DNA from: Asticcacaulis sp. EMRT-3
Lineage (GTDB): Bacteria; Pseudomonadota; Alphaproteobacteria; Caulobacterales; Caulobacteraceae
Direction of reading: 5' to 3'
Assembly (NCBI RefSeq): GCF_030027245.1
Contig: NZ_JASERT010000001.1
Location: forward strand, 1,790,501 to 1,854,500
DNA length: 64,000 bases
Part shown: one piece after another, positions 1 through 7,085 of the stretch
Layout: the number at the start of each line of letters is the position of its first letter
Numbering within the stretch: position 1 is the first letter of the stretch
Program-made: the position numbers and the translations under genes
The notes under the pieces: model-generated
The model's input: the letters and a program-made list of their open reading frames with translations, nothing else
What the model was told of the DNA's origin: nothing
Databases searched by the model: none

Positions 1-540
1 GTCGCAAACCGTCACCGCCAATCCCGCCAGATCGAGCCCGCAGCGCGCATCACCGAGCGCCGCATCGCACAGAAAGCCGAACCGGCGACCGATCACGCGG
101 TCGAGCCGTGACGCCACCCCCTCGACATGGGCCACGAACACGCCTTGCGCATCGTCGATGCCGCCCGTGGCGTCGAGCTGCGCCAGATAGCCCGCGCCCG
201 TCTCGACATACTGATCGGGCGCGGTCCAGTCGATGACATAGGTGCGCAGTTCCGCCCCGTCATAAAGCCCCGCCTCGATGTCCGCCGCCGCCAGTCCATC
301 GGCGCTGATAATGCCGGATATGGCCAGACTGCCCGGCTGATCGAGGCCGATGTCTTGCATCGCCGCGCCTTGGGTCAAGCCGCTCTGCGCCTGACAGGTG
401 ACGCCGAGAAACTGAATATCCGCATCGTGGTCGGTAAAGCCCAGCACCGCGCCATCGCCGCGCGTCAACAGCCAGACATGGCAAAACTTCGCCGCCCCCG
501 ACGCCAGCGCCGCGGTCATGGCTTCTGAAATATGTCGCAT
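1..540 (-). CDS. GTA gp13-like protein (DUF2163), C-terminal part beyond window edge
   Basis: The reading frame begins at ATG 538-540, preceded by an AAAAGGG Shine-Dalgarno stretch, and is still open at base 1, so only the first 180 residues are visible. The N-terminus reads MRHISEAMTAALASGAAKFC and continues with a WLLTRGDG segment and a GFTDHD motif typical of DUF2163 proteins, the family of the Rhodobacter GTA gp13 hub/baseplate protein. It is the last visible gene of the minus-strand GTA cluster, directly after the gp12-like gene. The family role in particle tails is known from Rhodobacter; the role here is inferred from order and similarity. Confidence 0.8.
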   Translation of the reverse strand, partial: MRHISEAMTAALASGAAKFCHVWLLTRGDGAVLGFTDHDADIQFLGVTCQAQSGLTQGAAMQDIGLDQPGSLAISGIISADGLAAADIEAGLYDGAELRTYVIDWTAPDQYVETGAGYLAQLDATGGIDDAQGVFVAHVEGVASRLDRVIGRRFGFLCDAALGDARCGLDLAGLAVTVCD

Positions 541-577
541 ATTTCGCCCTTTTAATTTTTGCTGTGTCGCTCTTTCT

Positions 578-616
578 GATCCAAAACGTGGAACCACTTT
601 TTGGGAAAACGCTCCG
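578..616. repeat. Degenerate R3 palindromic element between GTA gp12 and gp13 genes
   Basis: The segment GATCCAAAACGTGG..CCACTTTTTGGGA..CGCTC aligns with the intact R3 copies at 49735-49780, 51339-51378 and 62104-62148 (GATCCAAAAAGTG..CACTTTTTAGGATGCGCTC) with several changes. It ends against the TAG stop codon of the gp12-like gene. Function unknown; it looks like an old, decayed copy. Confidence 0.55.
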
Positions 617-1231
617 CTAAACCCGGATTTCGACCATCGCCACCGCCGTCACCCGCCCGGCGTCAAAACTCTCCAGCGTCAGGTCGATGCGGTCGCTGTC
701 GAAACGCACCGGCGTGTCGAAGACAAAGCCCGCCGTGACGGCTGCGCCTGAAGCGGGCGGCGTGGCCAGCGTCATAAGCCCGGTCGTGTCATCAAGGGTG
801 AAGGCCGTCGTCTCGACGCCCCCCACCGCCACGCGCGCCGTGCCGGCCACCGGCTTGGCAACCGGTCGCCACACCGCGCCGTAAGCCTTGCGCAGGGCAA
901 ATTGCGCCGTCGCGCCATCGCCCGTGCCCAGAAGCTGATCGAGCGGCCCCGGCGTCAGATTGAGCGCGCAGCTTTTGCAATCGGCGAAATCGCGGAAACG
1001 AAAACCGTAAAGCTGACCCTCGCGCGCCTCGAAAAAACTGAGCAATTCGGTGGCATCGACCAGCGAGCGGATACCCGCCCCGACCAGATAATGGCGACGG
1101 CCCAAAGCCCACGGGCTGATCCGGCGCTCATAGCCTGAAGCGAGGGCGGTGATCTCGGTGCGGCGTTCAATGCCCGCGCCGGAGCCAAAGGCCAGACGCG
1201 CCGGAAACGACACTTCATGAAAACCCGACAT
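617..1231 (-). CDS. GTA gp12-like tail/baseplate protein (DUF2460)
   Basis: The 204-residue protein starts MSGFHEVSFPARLAFGSGAG and contains the Y-G-F-R-F-R-D core of the DUF2460 family (TIGR02217 type), the family of Rhodobacter GTA gp12, a distal tail protein. Full family length, no signal peptide. Its start codon touches the stop codon of the upstream gp11-like gene (stop at 1232-1234), so translation is probably coupled. The gap to the gp13 gene downstream is about 76 bases and holds a decayed R3 repeat. Assignment is by family motifs and by its place in a complete GTA gene order. Confidence 0.88.
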   Translation of the reverse strand: MSGFHEVSFPARLAFGSGAGIERRTEITALASGYERRISPWALGRRHYLVGAGIRSLVDATELLSFFEAREGQLYGFRFRDFADCKSCALNLTPGPLDQLLGTGDGATAQFALRKAYGAVWRPVAKPVAGTARVAVGGVETTAFTLDDTTGLMTLATPPASGAAVTAGFVFDTPVRFDSDRIDLTLESFDAGRVTAVAMVEIRV

Positions 1232-1765
1232 TTATCTCACCCCCATGCGGGCGGCGCGGTTGAGCGCCGCCGCCACCTGCGCTTCGGAGCGCACCAATGC
1301 TTGCGCCCCACCCGTCACCATGACATTGACGCTGACATTCGGCCCTGCCGTACCCGCCGCCTCAATCGTGCCGCCCGTACTGGGCCGGAAGACTTCCGGG
1401 CCGCGTTCACCGACCAGATAGCCGCCGCCCGCACTGACTGGCCCACCATCGGCGCGCGCCCCCGAAAAGCTGGAAACGGCCTGCGAAATCGCCGCGCTTA
1501 AGCCGCTGCCGCTGTTGCCGCCGCCCATCGCCTGATCGACGGCGGTAATCAGGGCCGAGGCCAGTTCCGACAGGCTGATCTTGCCATCCGAAGCGGCCCT
1601 GGCCAGCGATTTGGCCAGACTGTCGCCCGCCTTTGAAAAGGCCTGATCAATGGCGTCAGCGGCGTCGCTGGCCGGGGCCTTCAGGCTGGACAGCGCCGCC
1701 GCCGTCTCGGCCACGCGGCTGTCCATGCCGCCCAGGGCCGTCGTTTCAGAAAATGGATCGCTCAT
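1232..1765 (-). CDS. GTA gp11-like short tail tape measure protein
   Basis: A 177-residue protein with an alanine-rich helical N-terminal half and a glycine-rich C-terminal part carrying GGPVSAGGGYLVGERGPEVF, the motif shared by phage lambda-type tape measure C-termini and GTA gp11. It is very short for a tape measure protein, which fits the short tails of GTA particles. ATG 1763-1765 overlaps the TGA of the tail-assembly gene upstream (ATGA), and the stop abuts the gp12-like gene. The tail-length role is known for the family; that it works here is inferred. Confidence 0.85.
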   Translation of the reverse strand: MSDPFSETTALGGMDSRVAETAAALSSLKAPASDAADAIDQAFSKAGDSLAKSLARAASDGKISLSELASALITAVDQAMGGGNSGSGLSAAISQAVSSFSGARADGGPVSAGGGYLVGERGPEVFRPSTGGTIEAAGTAGPNVSVNVMVTGGAQALVRSEAQVAAALNRAARMGVR

Positions 1766-1947
1766 TGTCCCTCATCCGGAAATTGCCGCTGCATCTCGTC
1801 GAAATCCGCCCGGTCGAGCGGCCTTGCCATCGTCTGTGGCGCACTGTTCAGCATCACCCATTCGCGCCAGCTTAAGCGCCAGAAGACCTCCGGCGTCAGG
1901 CCGATGTGCAGGGCGCGCCGCAGCATGACCGCCCACGGGCTGCTCAT
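1762..1947 (-). CDS. GTA tail assembly chaperone-like small protein (gp10.1 position)
   Basis: A 61-residue protein beginning MSSPWAVMLRRALHIGLTPE and containing FWRLSWREW, the pattern of the small phage proteins described as TIGR02216/DUF2376 that sit just before the tape measure gene in GTAs. ATG 1945-1947 overlaps the TGA of the gp10-like gene (stop 1944-1946) by ATGA; a longer reading upstream is possible but would run through that gene and is unlikely. Position and motif suggest a tail assembly chaperone; no direct evidence of function. Confidence 0.8.
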   Translation of the reverse strand: MSSPWAVMLRRALHIGLTPEVFWRLSWREWVMLNSAPQTMARPLDRADFDEMQRQFPDEGQ

Positions 1948-2186
1948 GGATTCATCGCCGCAAAAGCCAGCACCACGGCGCGCATGGCTTCGTTCAGGCC
2001 GATCTCCAATCCGTCCAGATCCTCCACGCACAGGGCGCGCAGCACGCTCAGCAGATCGCCCGCGCCCAGATGTTTCAGCCGTTCGGCCAAAGCCTCAAAG
2101 CCCGACACGCCGAAATGACTTTCCAGCGCCGCCAGTCCGCCCAAGCTCACGCACAGCCGCACCTCACGCCCGCCCAGCGTGGCCAT
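1944..2186 (-). CDS. GTA gp10-like tail tube chaperone
   Basis: An 80-residue protein, MATLGGREVRLCVSLGGLAA at the start, resembling the phage tail tube assembly chaperone family found as gp10 in GTAs (Phage_TAC type). I chose the ATG at 2184-2186; the frame is open further upstream into the gp9 gene, but the ATG follows the gp9 stop by 19 bases and gives the usual family length. It overlaps the next small gene by four bases. Pairing of two tiny overlapping genes between tube and tape measure is the normal layout for tail chaperones. Confidence 0.8.
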   Translation of the reverse strand: MATLGGREVRLCVSLGGLAALESHFGVSGFEALAERLKHLGAGDLLSVLRALCVEDLDGLEIGLNEAMRAVVLAFAAMNP

Positions 2187-2205
2187 CACCTCGCCACGCG
2201 CCGGG

Positions 2206-2619
2206 TTACACAGAAGCAAAACTGACCTCGCCCGATGAGGCCAGGGTAATGGCGAAGGTGGCCTCGCCATCGTGCTGACCGGCATATTCGAGCGCCGCGA
2301 TCAAAAATGCGCCCGCGAACTGGCCAAACCCCGGCACGATGATCTGCCAGTCGCGCGCGGCCTGCGCAAAGAAAGCGTCGCGCATGGTGGCGTCGGACGC
2401 CGCATCGCGGAACACGCCCGAGCCCGAAATGGCCAGAGAGCGCACGCCGGAACCTTCCAGCAGTTCGCGCCAGCCGCCGGAATCAGAATCGGTCACCTCC
2501 ACGGCCCTGGCGTTCAGTGACACGGTGCGCGCCCGCAAACCCGCCACGGTCTGATAGGTGGGGGTATCGGCTCCGTCGGAGATTTTGAGCAGCATGTCGC
2601 GGCCCTGTTGCACAGCCAT
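2206..2619 (-). CDS. GTA gp9-like major tail tube protein (TP901-1 family)
   Basis: A 137-residue protein with MAVQQGRDMLLKISDG at the N-terminus and a TFAITLASSGEV C-terminal strand, matching the phage major tail protein TP901-1 family that forms the GTA tail tube. An excellent AGGAGG ribosome site lies just upstream of ATG 2617-2619, stronger than for its neighbours, as expected for an abundant structural subunit. It stands 33 bases after the gp8-like gene. Confidence 0.87.
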   Translation of the reverse strand: MAVQQGRDMLLKISDGADTPTYQTVAGLRARTVSLNARAVEVTDSDSGGWRELLEGSGVRSLAISGSGVFRDAASDATMRDAFFAQAARDWQIIVPGFGQFAGAFLIAALEYAGQHDGEATFAITLASSGEVSFASV

Positions 2620-2652
2620 TTCGGCCTCCTTGGTTTTGAAAAATACCGCCGC

Positions 2653-3066
2653 TCACAACGGCTCGGACACGGCCCGTAACCTCACCAAAGCGTAGGTCGT
2701 GCGCCGGTCAGCGGCGCGGAGCACATCGATGAAACTGACGCGCAGACTGACGAGCGCCTGATCGGTAAGCGTCAGCGCCGCGCCATCGAGCAGGACGCGC
2801 AGCTCGCCCGCCATCGCTCTGGCCTCTTCGCTGCCGCCAAAGCGCGACACGCAAAGCAGGCTCAGCGTCTGTTCGGTCAGGTCGCAATCGACGCCGCCAA
2901 TGGCTTGCGCCTGTACGCGACCCAGGGTCACATAGGGGTAAACCGGCTCGGCGGGCGGCTGGTCATAGATGCGGGCAGGCGTGCCCAGCCACACCGACAG
3001 GCTGGCCTGCCCCGTCAGCCAGTTCAGAATGGCGGCTTGCAGGTCGCGTAACGGATCGAGTGTCAT
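2653..3066 (-). CDS. GTA gp8-like protein (DUF3168)
   Basis: A 137-residue protein (MTLDPLRDLQAAILNWLTGQ) with the IYDQPPAEPVYPYVTLG segment characteristic of DUF3168, the tail terminator/completion family of GTA gp8. It follows the head-tail gene after eight bases and precedes the tail tube gene. Typical length for the family. Role as the protein joining tail to head is known from related particles and inferred here. Confidence 0.86.
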   Translation of the reverse strand: MTLDPLRDLQAAILNWLTGQASLSVWLGTPARIYDQPPAEPVYPYVTLGRVQAQAIGGVDCDLTEQTLSLLCVSRFGGSEEARAMAGELRVLLDGAALTLTDQALVSLRVSFIDVLRAADRRTTYALVRLRAVSEPL

Positions 3067-3074
3067 GATTTACC

Positions 3075-3401
3075 TCAGGAATGGAGTCGTTCGAGCCGCA
3101 GCCGCACCGTGCCTGTGGCGTCTTCGTCGAGACTGGTGATCTGCCAGTCGGCACCGCGCACACTGAGCCAGCCGCCCAGGCTCAAACCCTCCACTGAGCG
3201 GCAGAGAAAATCCGCCGTCTGGGCCACATAGGGATCGCCATCGCCGGGGGCTTGCAGGGCGGGCTTGTCGGGCTGGAAATCGCCCCAGACGGTCGCCACC
3301 AGGCTGAGGCTGCGCGTGCGTCCGCCAAACGCCGTCTCGGTTTCACTGAGCGCATAGACGCCCGCTGGCGTGCTGACCGCGCTGATCTGAAGCGGCCTCA
3401 T
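3075..3401 (-). CDS. GTA gp7-like head closure protein
   Basis: A 108-residue protein with the phage head-tail joining (head closure) fold signature: an N-terminal RPLQISAVSTPAGV strand, GDFQPDKPALQ in the middle and a C-terminal strand ending RLRLERLHS. ATG 3399-3401 overlaps the TGA of the gp6-like connector gene (stop 3398-3400). Place between connector and DUF3168 gene matches GTA gp7. Confidence 0.83.
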   Translation of the reverse strand: MRPLQISAVSTPAGVYALSETETAFGGRTRSLSLVATVWGDFQPDKPALQAPGDGDPYVAQTADFLCRSVEGLSLGGWLSVRGADWQITSLDEDATGTVRLRLERLHS

Positions 3402-3667
3402 AGATGCACCACGCGGTAAGGGGCCAGCCAGGTTTCCAGCGCGTCGCTATCCACCGCCACCTCGCCGCGACCGCTATAGGCTTCGGCCACCAGATAGAGG
3501 AGGCACAGGCGCAAAGGGGCGGGCGAGGCATCGTCAAGCACCAGCCCCGTCAGATCGGCGATGCGCGTAACCGCCGCCGCGATGAAGGTGGCGATAAGCG
3601 TATCCTCGGCGGTGTGCGACACGCGCAGGAACAGCTTGGCCTCGTCGAGCGAGACAGGATCGGCCAT
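3398..3667 (-). CDS. GTA gp6-like head-tail connector
   Basis: An 89-residue, mostly helical protein starting MADPVSLDEAKLFLRVSHTA, with an LCLLYLVAEAYSGRGE helix; this is the pattern of the phage gp6-like head-tail connector family (gp15/HK97 gp6 type). It lies directly after the capsid gene, as gp6 does in GTAs. A 160-base gap containing an R2 repeat separates it from the capsid gene. Confidence 0.83.
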   Translation of the reverse strand: MADPVSLDEAKLFLRVSHTAEDTLIATFIAAAVTRIADLTGLVLDDASPAPLRLCLLYLVAEAYSGRGEVAVDSDALETWLAPYRVVHL

Positions 3668-3737
3668 GGGAAATGTCCTTGAAAAGAAATTGGATCTGCA
3701 AAAGGGCCGCTTCGATAGCCAGACCTGCGGGACGAAA

Positions 3738-3820
3738 CCTCCCTCCTCCCCCGTAGCTTTAGCGTACGGGGGAGGTGTCAGCGCGAGGCCCGCCAGGGCC
3801 GGTGTCGCTGACGGGGGCAG
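3738..3820. repeat. R2 palindromic repeat downstream of GTA capsid gene
   Basis: The element has the R2 form: CTCCTCCCCCGTA..TACGGGGGAGG hairpin, then a GTGTCAGCG.. arm and a GACGGGGGC end. It fills the gap between the capsid gene and the gp6-like gene. Seven further R2 sites occur in the window. Confidence 0.75.
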
Positions 3821-3827
3821 TCAGGCT

Positions 3828-5015
3828 TTAGCTGGCGGCTATCTTGAGCACTTTCAGCGCATCAAAATTCTGCACGCCGCCGCCCACGCGCTTGGTGGTG
3901 TAGAACAGAACATAGGGCTTGGCCGAATAGGGATCGCGCAGCACCGACAGACCGGCGCGGTCAACGATCAGATAGCCCTTGGCGAAGTCCCCGAAGGCAA
4001 TCGGCGCGGCATTGGCGGCAATGTCGGGCATGTTCTCGATTTCCTGCACCGGATAGCCGAGCAGCAGGGGCAGATTGCCCGCAGCGGTGGCCGGCTGCCA
4101 GATATAGTTGCCGTCGGCGTCCTTGAACTTGCGGATCTTGGCTGCCGTGCGCCGGTTCATGACGAAATGCGCATTGGGGCGATACTGCGCCTTGGGGGCA
4201 TAGATCAGGTCAATCAACGCACCCACCGGATTGCTGGCGGCGAAATCGCTGGCCGCGCCCGACGCCACATAGCCGATCTGGCCCCAGCTTGCCGAGGCAT
4301 CAGCCGCCATGGTGTAGCTTAAGAAACCCATCGGCTTATCCGAGCCATCACCGGCCACGAAGGCGGCGGTTTCCTGAGCGGCGAAGCTGTCTTCGATTTC
4401 CGAGGCCAGCCAGTCGTCGAGATTGATATAGGCGTCGTCGAGAATATCCTGCGTGGCCGAGGGCGAGGCGTACAGCTCACCCGAAGCGAAGGTGAGCAGC
4501 GACAGCGTGGCCGGATCGGTTTCCGGGCGGCCATCGGTTTCGCCCACCCAGCCCGACACCACCGAGGCGGTCGAAACCGGCTTTTTGAAAGTGGCGGCGC
4601 CGACGCTGCGCACCGTGGCCAGCGAACGGAAGGGCGAGGCCTGAGCCAGACGGCGCTCGATATAGGTTTCGGTTTCAGTGGGCGCCAGAACGCCCGAACC
4701 GCTGCCCGACGAAAGGCCCGATTGCAGATAACCGGCCCAGGCGGCCTTGGCTTCCGAAGGCTCCGGCTGGCGCGTGTCGGCTTCCAGCATCGGGCGCGAC
4801 TTCTGGCTGAGCAGGCGGTTGAGGCGCGCCTCGGCGGTTTGCAGCGAGGATTCGATGCGCTCCAGCTTGTCTTCGAGCAGACCATCGCCGCGCTTGGTTT
4901 CGATGGCGTCGAGGCGGGCGTCATTGGCCGCCTTGAAAGCCTCGAAATGGCTCAGTACATCATGCAGGGCCGCGCGCACTTCCGGCGAGGCTGCCGCCTG
5001 TTTCACTTCTTTCAT
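3828..5015 (-). CDS. GTA gp5-like HK97-family major capsid protein
   Basis: A 395-residue protein from ATG 5013-5015 with a GGAG ribosome site nine bases upstream; the frame is open further upstream but only through repeat sequence. Residues about 15-70 form a charged helical (scaffold-like delta) region (LDAIETKRGDG.., LERIESSLQTAEARL), followed by the HK97 capsid fold with the YLQSGLSS segment, ETYIERRLAQASPFRSLA, and a C-terminal KGYLIVDRAGLSVLRDPYS that is typical of Phage_capsid (HK97) proteins. The delta region is normally removed by the prohead protease encoded next door. R2 hairpins lie on both sides of the gene. Confidence 0.93.
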   Translation of the reverse strand: MKEVKQAAASPEVRAALHDVLSHFEAFKAANDARLDAIETKRGDGLLEDKLERIESSLQTAEARLNRLLSQKSRPMLEADTRQPEPSEAKAAWAGYLQSGLSSGSGSGVLAPTETETYIERRLAQASPFRSLATVRSVGAATFKKPVSTASVVSGWVGETDGRPETDPATLSLLTFASGELYASPSATQDILDDAYINLDDWLASEIEDSFAAQETAAFVAGDGSDKPMGFLSYTMAADASASWGQIGYVASGAASDFAASNPVGALIDLIYAPKAQYRPNAHFVMNRRTAAKIRKFKDADGNYIWQPATAAGNLPLLLGYPVQEIENMPDIAANAAPIAFGDFAKGYLIVDRAGLSVLRDPYSAKPYVLFYTTKRVGGGVQNFDALKVLKIAAS

Positions 5016-5063
5016 TCCGTTTTTCTCCAGTTGAAAACACAGCCGCAGACACGGCTTTCTCAT

Positions 5064-5121
5064 ACCTCCCCGGCTATGCCGGGGAGGGGGACCGCGACCG
5101 TTTACGGTCGTGGTGGTGGGG
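5064..5121. repeat. R2 palindromic repeat upstream of GTA capsid gene
   Basis: CCTCCCCGGC..GCCGGGGAGG hairpin followed by a second small hairpin ACCGTTTACGGT and a GTGGGGG end. It lies between the protease gene (stop at 5138) and the capsid gene start (5015). Confidence 0.7.
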
Positions 5122-5137
5122 GTTCTGACTTCAGAAA

Positions 5138-5572
5138 TTACGCCGCCTGAGCCACGCTTTCGGAAAACCGCGTGATCCGCGCGCTCGGCAGCATGGGAAA
5201 GGTGACAATCGAGATTTCCCACAGCTCGACCTCGCTCAAGACCCGCAAGCGTCCGCCATCGGAAGGCCGACTTTTCTGCGTGCGAAAGCCAATCGACAGA
5301 CCATCGACCACGCCGCTTCTGACCAGCGATGCCACCATGCGCGCTTCGGGCGAGGCGTCGATGATCCGCCCGCGCACGAACAGCCCGATGGCGTCTTCGC
5401 GGATCTCGTCCCACACACCGACCGGCGATCTGACCGCGTGCTGATACAGCATCCGCACACCGCGCGGGCCGGAGCGCAGCAGGCTGTCACGAAAGGCCCC
5501 CGGCACCACCACATCGTCATTCAGATCGCGCAGGCCAAAGCGCGAGGCATAGCCTACAATCGTCAAACTCAT
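5138..5572 (-). CDS. GTA gp4-like prohead protease (HK97 family, S78)
   Basis: A 144-residue serine protease of the HK97 prohead protease family (MSLTIVGYASRFGLRDLNDD). The catalytic histidine is in MLYQH (about residue 45) and the serine in VDGLSIGF (about residue 90), both in the expected spacing. It would mature the capsid protein encoded immediately downstream. ATG 5570-5572 overlaps the TGA of the small gp3.5-position gene. Confidence 0.9.
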   Translation of the reverse strand: MSLTIVGYASRFGLRDLNDDVVVPGAFRDSLLRSGPRGVRMLYQHAVRSPVGVWDEIREDAIGLFVRGRIIDASPEARMVASLVRSGVVDGLSIGFRTQKSRPSDGGRLRVLSEVELWEISIVTFPMLPSARITRFSESVAQAA

Positions 5573-5805
5573 CCCCTCGCCTCCAGCTTGCTTTCAATCC
5601 GGTCGAGTGTGGCGCGCTGCGCCACCGCCTGTTCTTCGAGCCGCGCCAGCCGCTCGGCCACGCCCGCCTGCTGCTCCAGCCGCGCCTCCATCATGTCGAT
5701 GCGCGCCCCGGCCCGGCCTACCCACAACAGCACGAAGGCCGTCTGGATGATGACCGTCACCACCACCGACACCGGCACGATCTGCCACAATAGATAGGGC
5801 GTCAT
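5569..5805 (-). CDS. Small membrane/coiled-coil protein at GTA gp3.5 position
   Basis: A 78-residue protein with one N-terminal hydrophobic segment (about residues 4-28, LLWQIVPVSVVVTVIIQTAF) and a charged coiled coil after it (RLARLEEQAVAQRATLDRIE). It overlaps its neighbours by four bases on both sides, so it belongs to the translational chain portal-this-protease. Rhodobacter GTA has a small gene, g3.5, at this place; sequence similarity cannot be judged by eye. Membrane anchoring is predicted from hydropathy only. Confidence 0.7.
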   Translation of the reverse strand: MTPYLLWQIVPVSVVVTVIIQTAFVLLWVGRAGARIDMMEARLEQQAGVAERLARLEEQAVAQRATLDRIESKLEARG

Positions 5806-7007
5806 GTGGCGATCTCGCCGTCATGGCCGCCATCTTCATGCGCCACCGGTGCCAGACCGGCCAGATGACGGCGTTCGGCGTCGCTCAGGAAGCTGGCATT
5901 TTCCAGCCGCGACCACAGAGCGTCGCGCTCGGCGGAAAGCGCAGGCAGGGCCTCGATGTCGTTGACGATGCGCGCGCCGGGAAACTTCGCCTCCAGCCAG
6001 GCGCTCAAACCGCGCGTCGTCTTCTCGGCCAGCGGCAACACCGTATTGCGCCAGAAGGCGGCATTGGCCTCCTTGTAATTGGCGTAGGAATTATCGCCGG
6101 GAATACCGAGTAATTGCGCGGGCACGCCGAAGACGAGCGCAATATCGCGGGCGGCGGCATATTTGCCCTGAATGAAATCCATATCGGCGGGCGTCAGCGA
6201 CATCGGCTTCCAGTCAAGCCCGCCTTCGAGCAACAGGGGCCGCCCGGCATTGTCTTTACCGGCATAATCGTCGGCAAGCTGCGTCTTCAGCCGGTCGAAC
6301 TGATCCTGCGACAAACGCTCCGAAGCCTTGGCGCCATAGACCAGCGCCCCCGAAGGTCTGGCGGCATTATCCAGCAAGGCCTTGTTCCACGCCCCCGACG
6401 CATTATGCACGTCGATGGAAAAACCCGCCGCCTCCAGAGGCGCAAAGCCGTACCAGTCATCGAGCGGGTGCCACATCTTGAGGTGCAGAACCTTCAGCCA
6501 GCCCTCGCCATCGCGCCCGATCAGCGCCTTGCCCGCGCCGGTTGAATATTCATAAGCTTCGGGCCAGCCCTGACGATTGGGGATTACCTTCATGCGGTCG
6601 GGCCGCAGGTTCCATAGCTCAAATGGCGCCGTCTCACCCTCGGCGAAGGCGGCCTCGATATAGCCATTGCCGGAGGTTTGCAGCCCGCCATACAGTGCTT
6701 CACGCAAAGACCCGCCGCCCTGCTCGGCATTGGGCCGATCCAGCAGGCGCTGCAACGGATGGTCAGGCGCGCGCCTGCCCTCAAATTCGACCCGCAGCGG
6801 CACCGAGGCGCAGGCCTCGGAGATCATGCGGATGCAGCGATAGGCCACCGCATTTCGGGTGAAGCCCTCCACCGCCATGCAGTGATAATTGCGCGCCGTC
6901 CATACCGGCTTGCCGACGGCATTCATGGCGATCAGCGCGCCCACGGCGCTCTGTTTTTGCTCAGGCTTCATCGTCCGGCCCAACAGGCCGTTCAGAGCTT
7001 TCAACAT
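5802..7007 (-). CDS. GTA gp3-like HK97-family portal protein
   Basis: A 401-residue portal protein with family hallmarks: AYRCIRMISEACASVPLRV near residue 55, HPLQRLLDRPN, GNGYIEA, the FGVPAQLLGIPGDNSYANYKEA block near residue 300 and the WLEAKFPG region. The portal forms the 12-subunit ring through which DNA enters the head. It starts at ATG 7005-7007; an R2 element fills the 78-base gap to the terminase gene. The first residues (MLKALNGLLGR) match GTA portal N-termini. Confidence 0.92.
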   Translation of the reverse strand: MLKALNGLLGRTMKPEQKQSAVGALIAMNAVGKPVWTARNYHCMAVEGFTRNAVAYRCIRMISEACASVPLRVEFEGRRAPDHPLQRLLDRPNAEQGGGSLREALYGGLQTSGNGYIEAAFAEGETAPFELWNLRPDRMKVIPNRQGWPEAYEYSTGAGKALIGRDGEGWLKVLHLKMWHPLDDWYGFAPLEAAGFSIDVHNASGAWNKALLDNAARPSGALVYGAKASERLSQDQFDRLKTQLADDYAGKDNAGRPLLLEGGLDWKPMSLTPADMDFIQGKYAAARDIALVFGVPAQLLGIPGDNSYANYKEANAAFWRNTVLPLAEKTTRGLSAWLEAKFPGARIVNDIEALPALSAERDALWSRLENASFLSDAERRHLAGLAPVAHEDGGHDGEIAT

Positions 7008-7029
7008 CGAAATTACCTCATTTAATCAT

Positions 7030-7077
7030 CCTCCCCTGCTTGCGGGGGAGGTGTCAGCGAAGCTGACGGAGGGGGCT
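7030..7077. repeat. R2 palindromic repeat between GTA terminase and portal genes
   Basis: Compact R2 unit: CCTCCCC..GGGGGAGG hairpin, then GTGTCAGCGAAGCTGAC and GGAGGGGGC. It is one of the shortest and cleanest copies and lies in the only sizeable gap between terminase and portal genes. Confidence 0.78.
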
Positions 7078-7085
7078 TACTGCCT

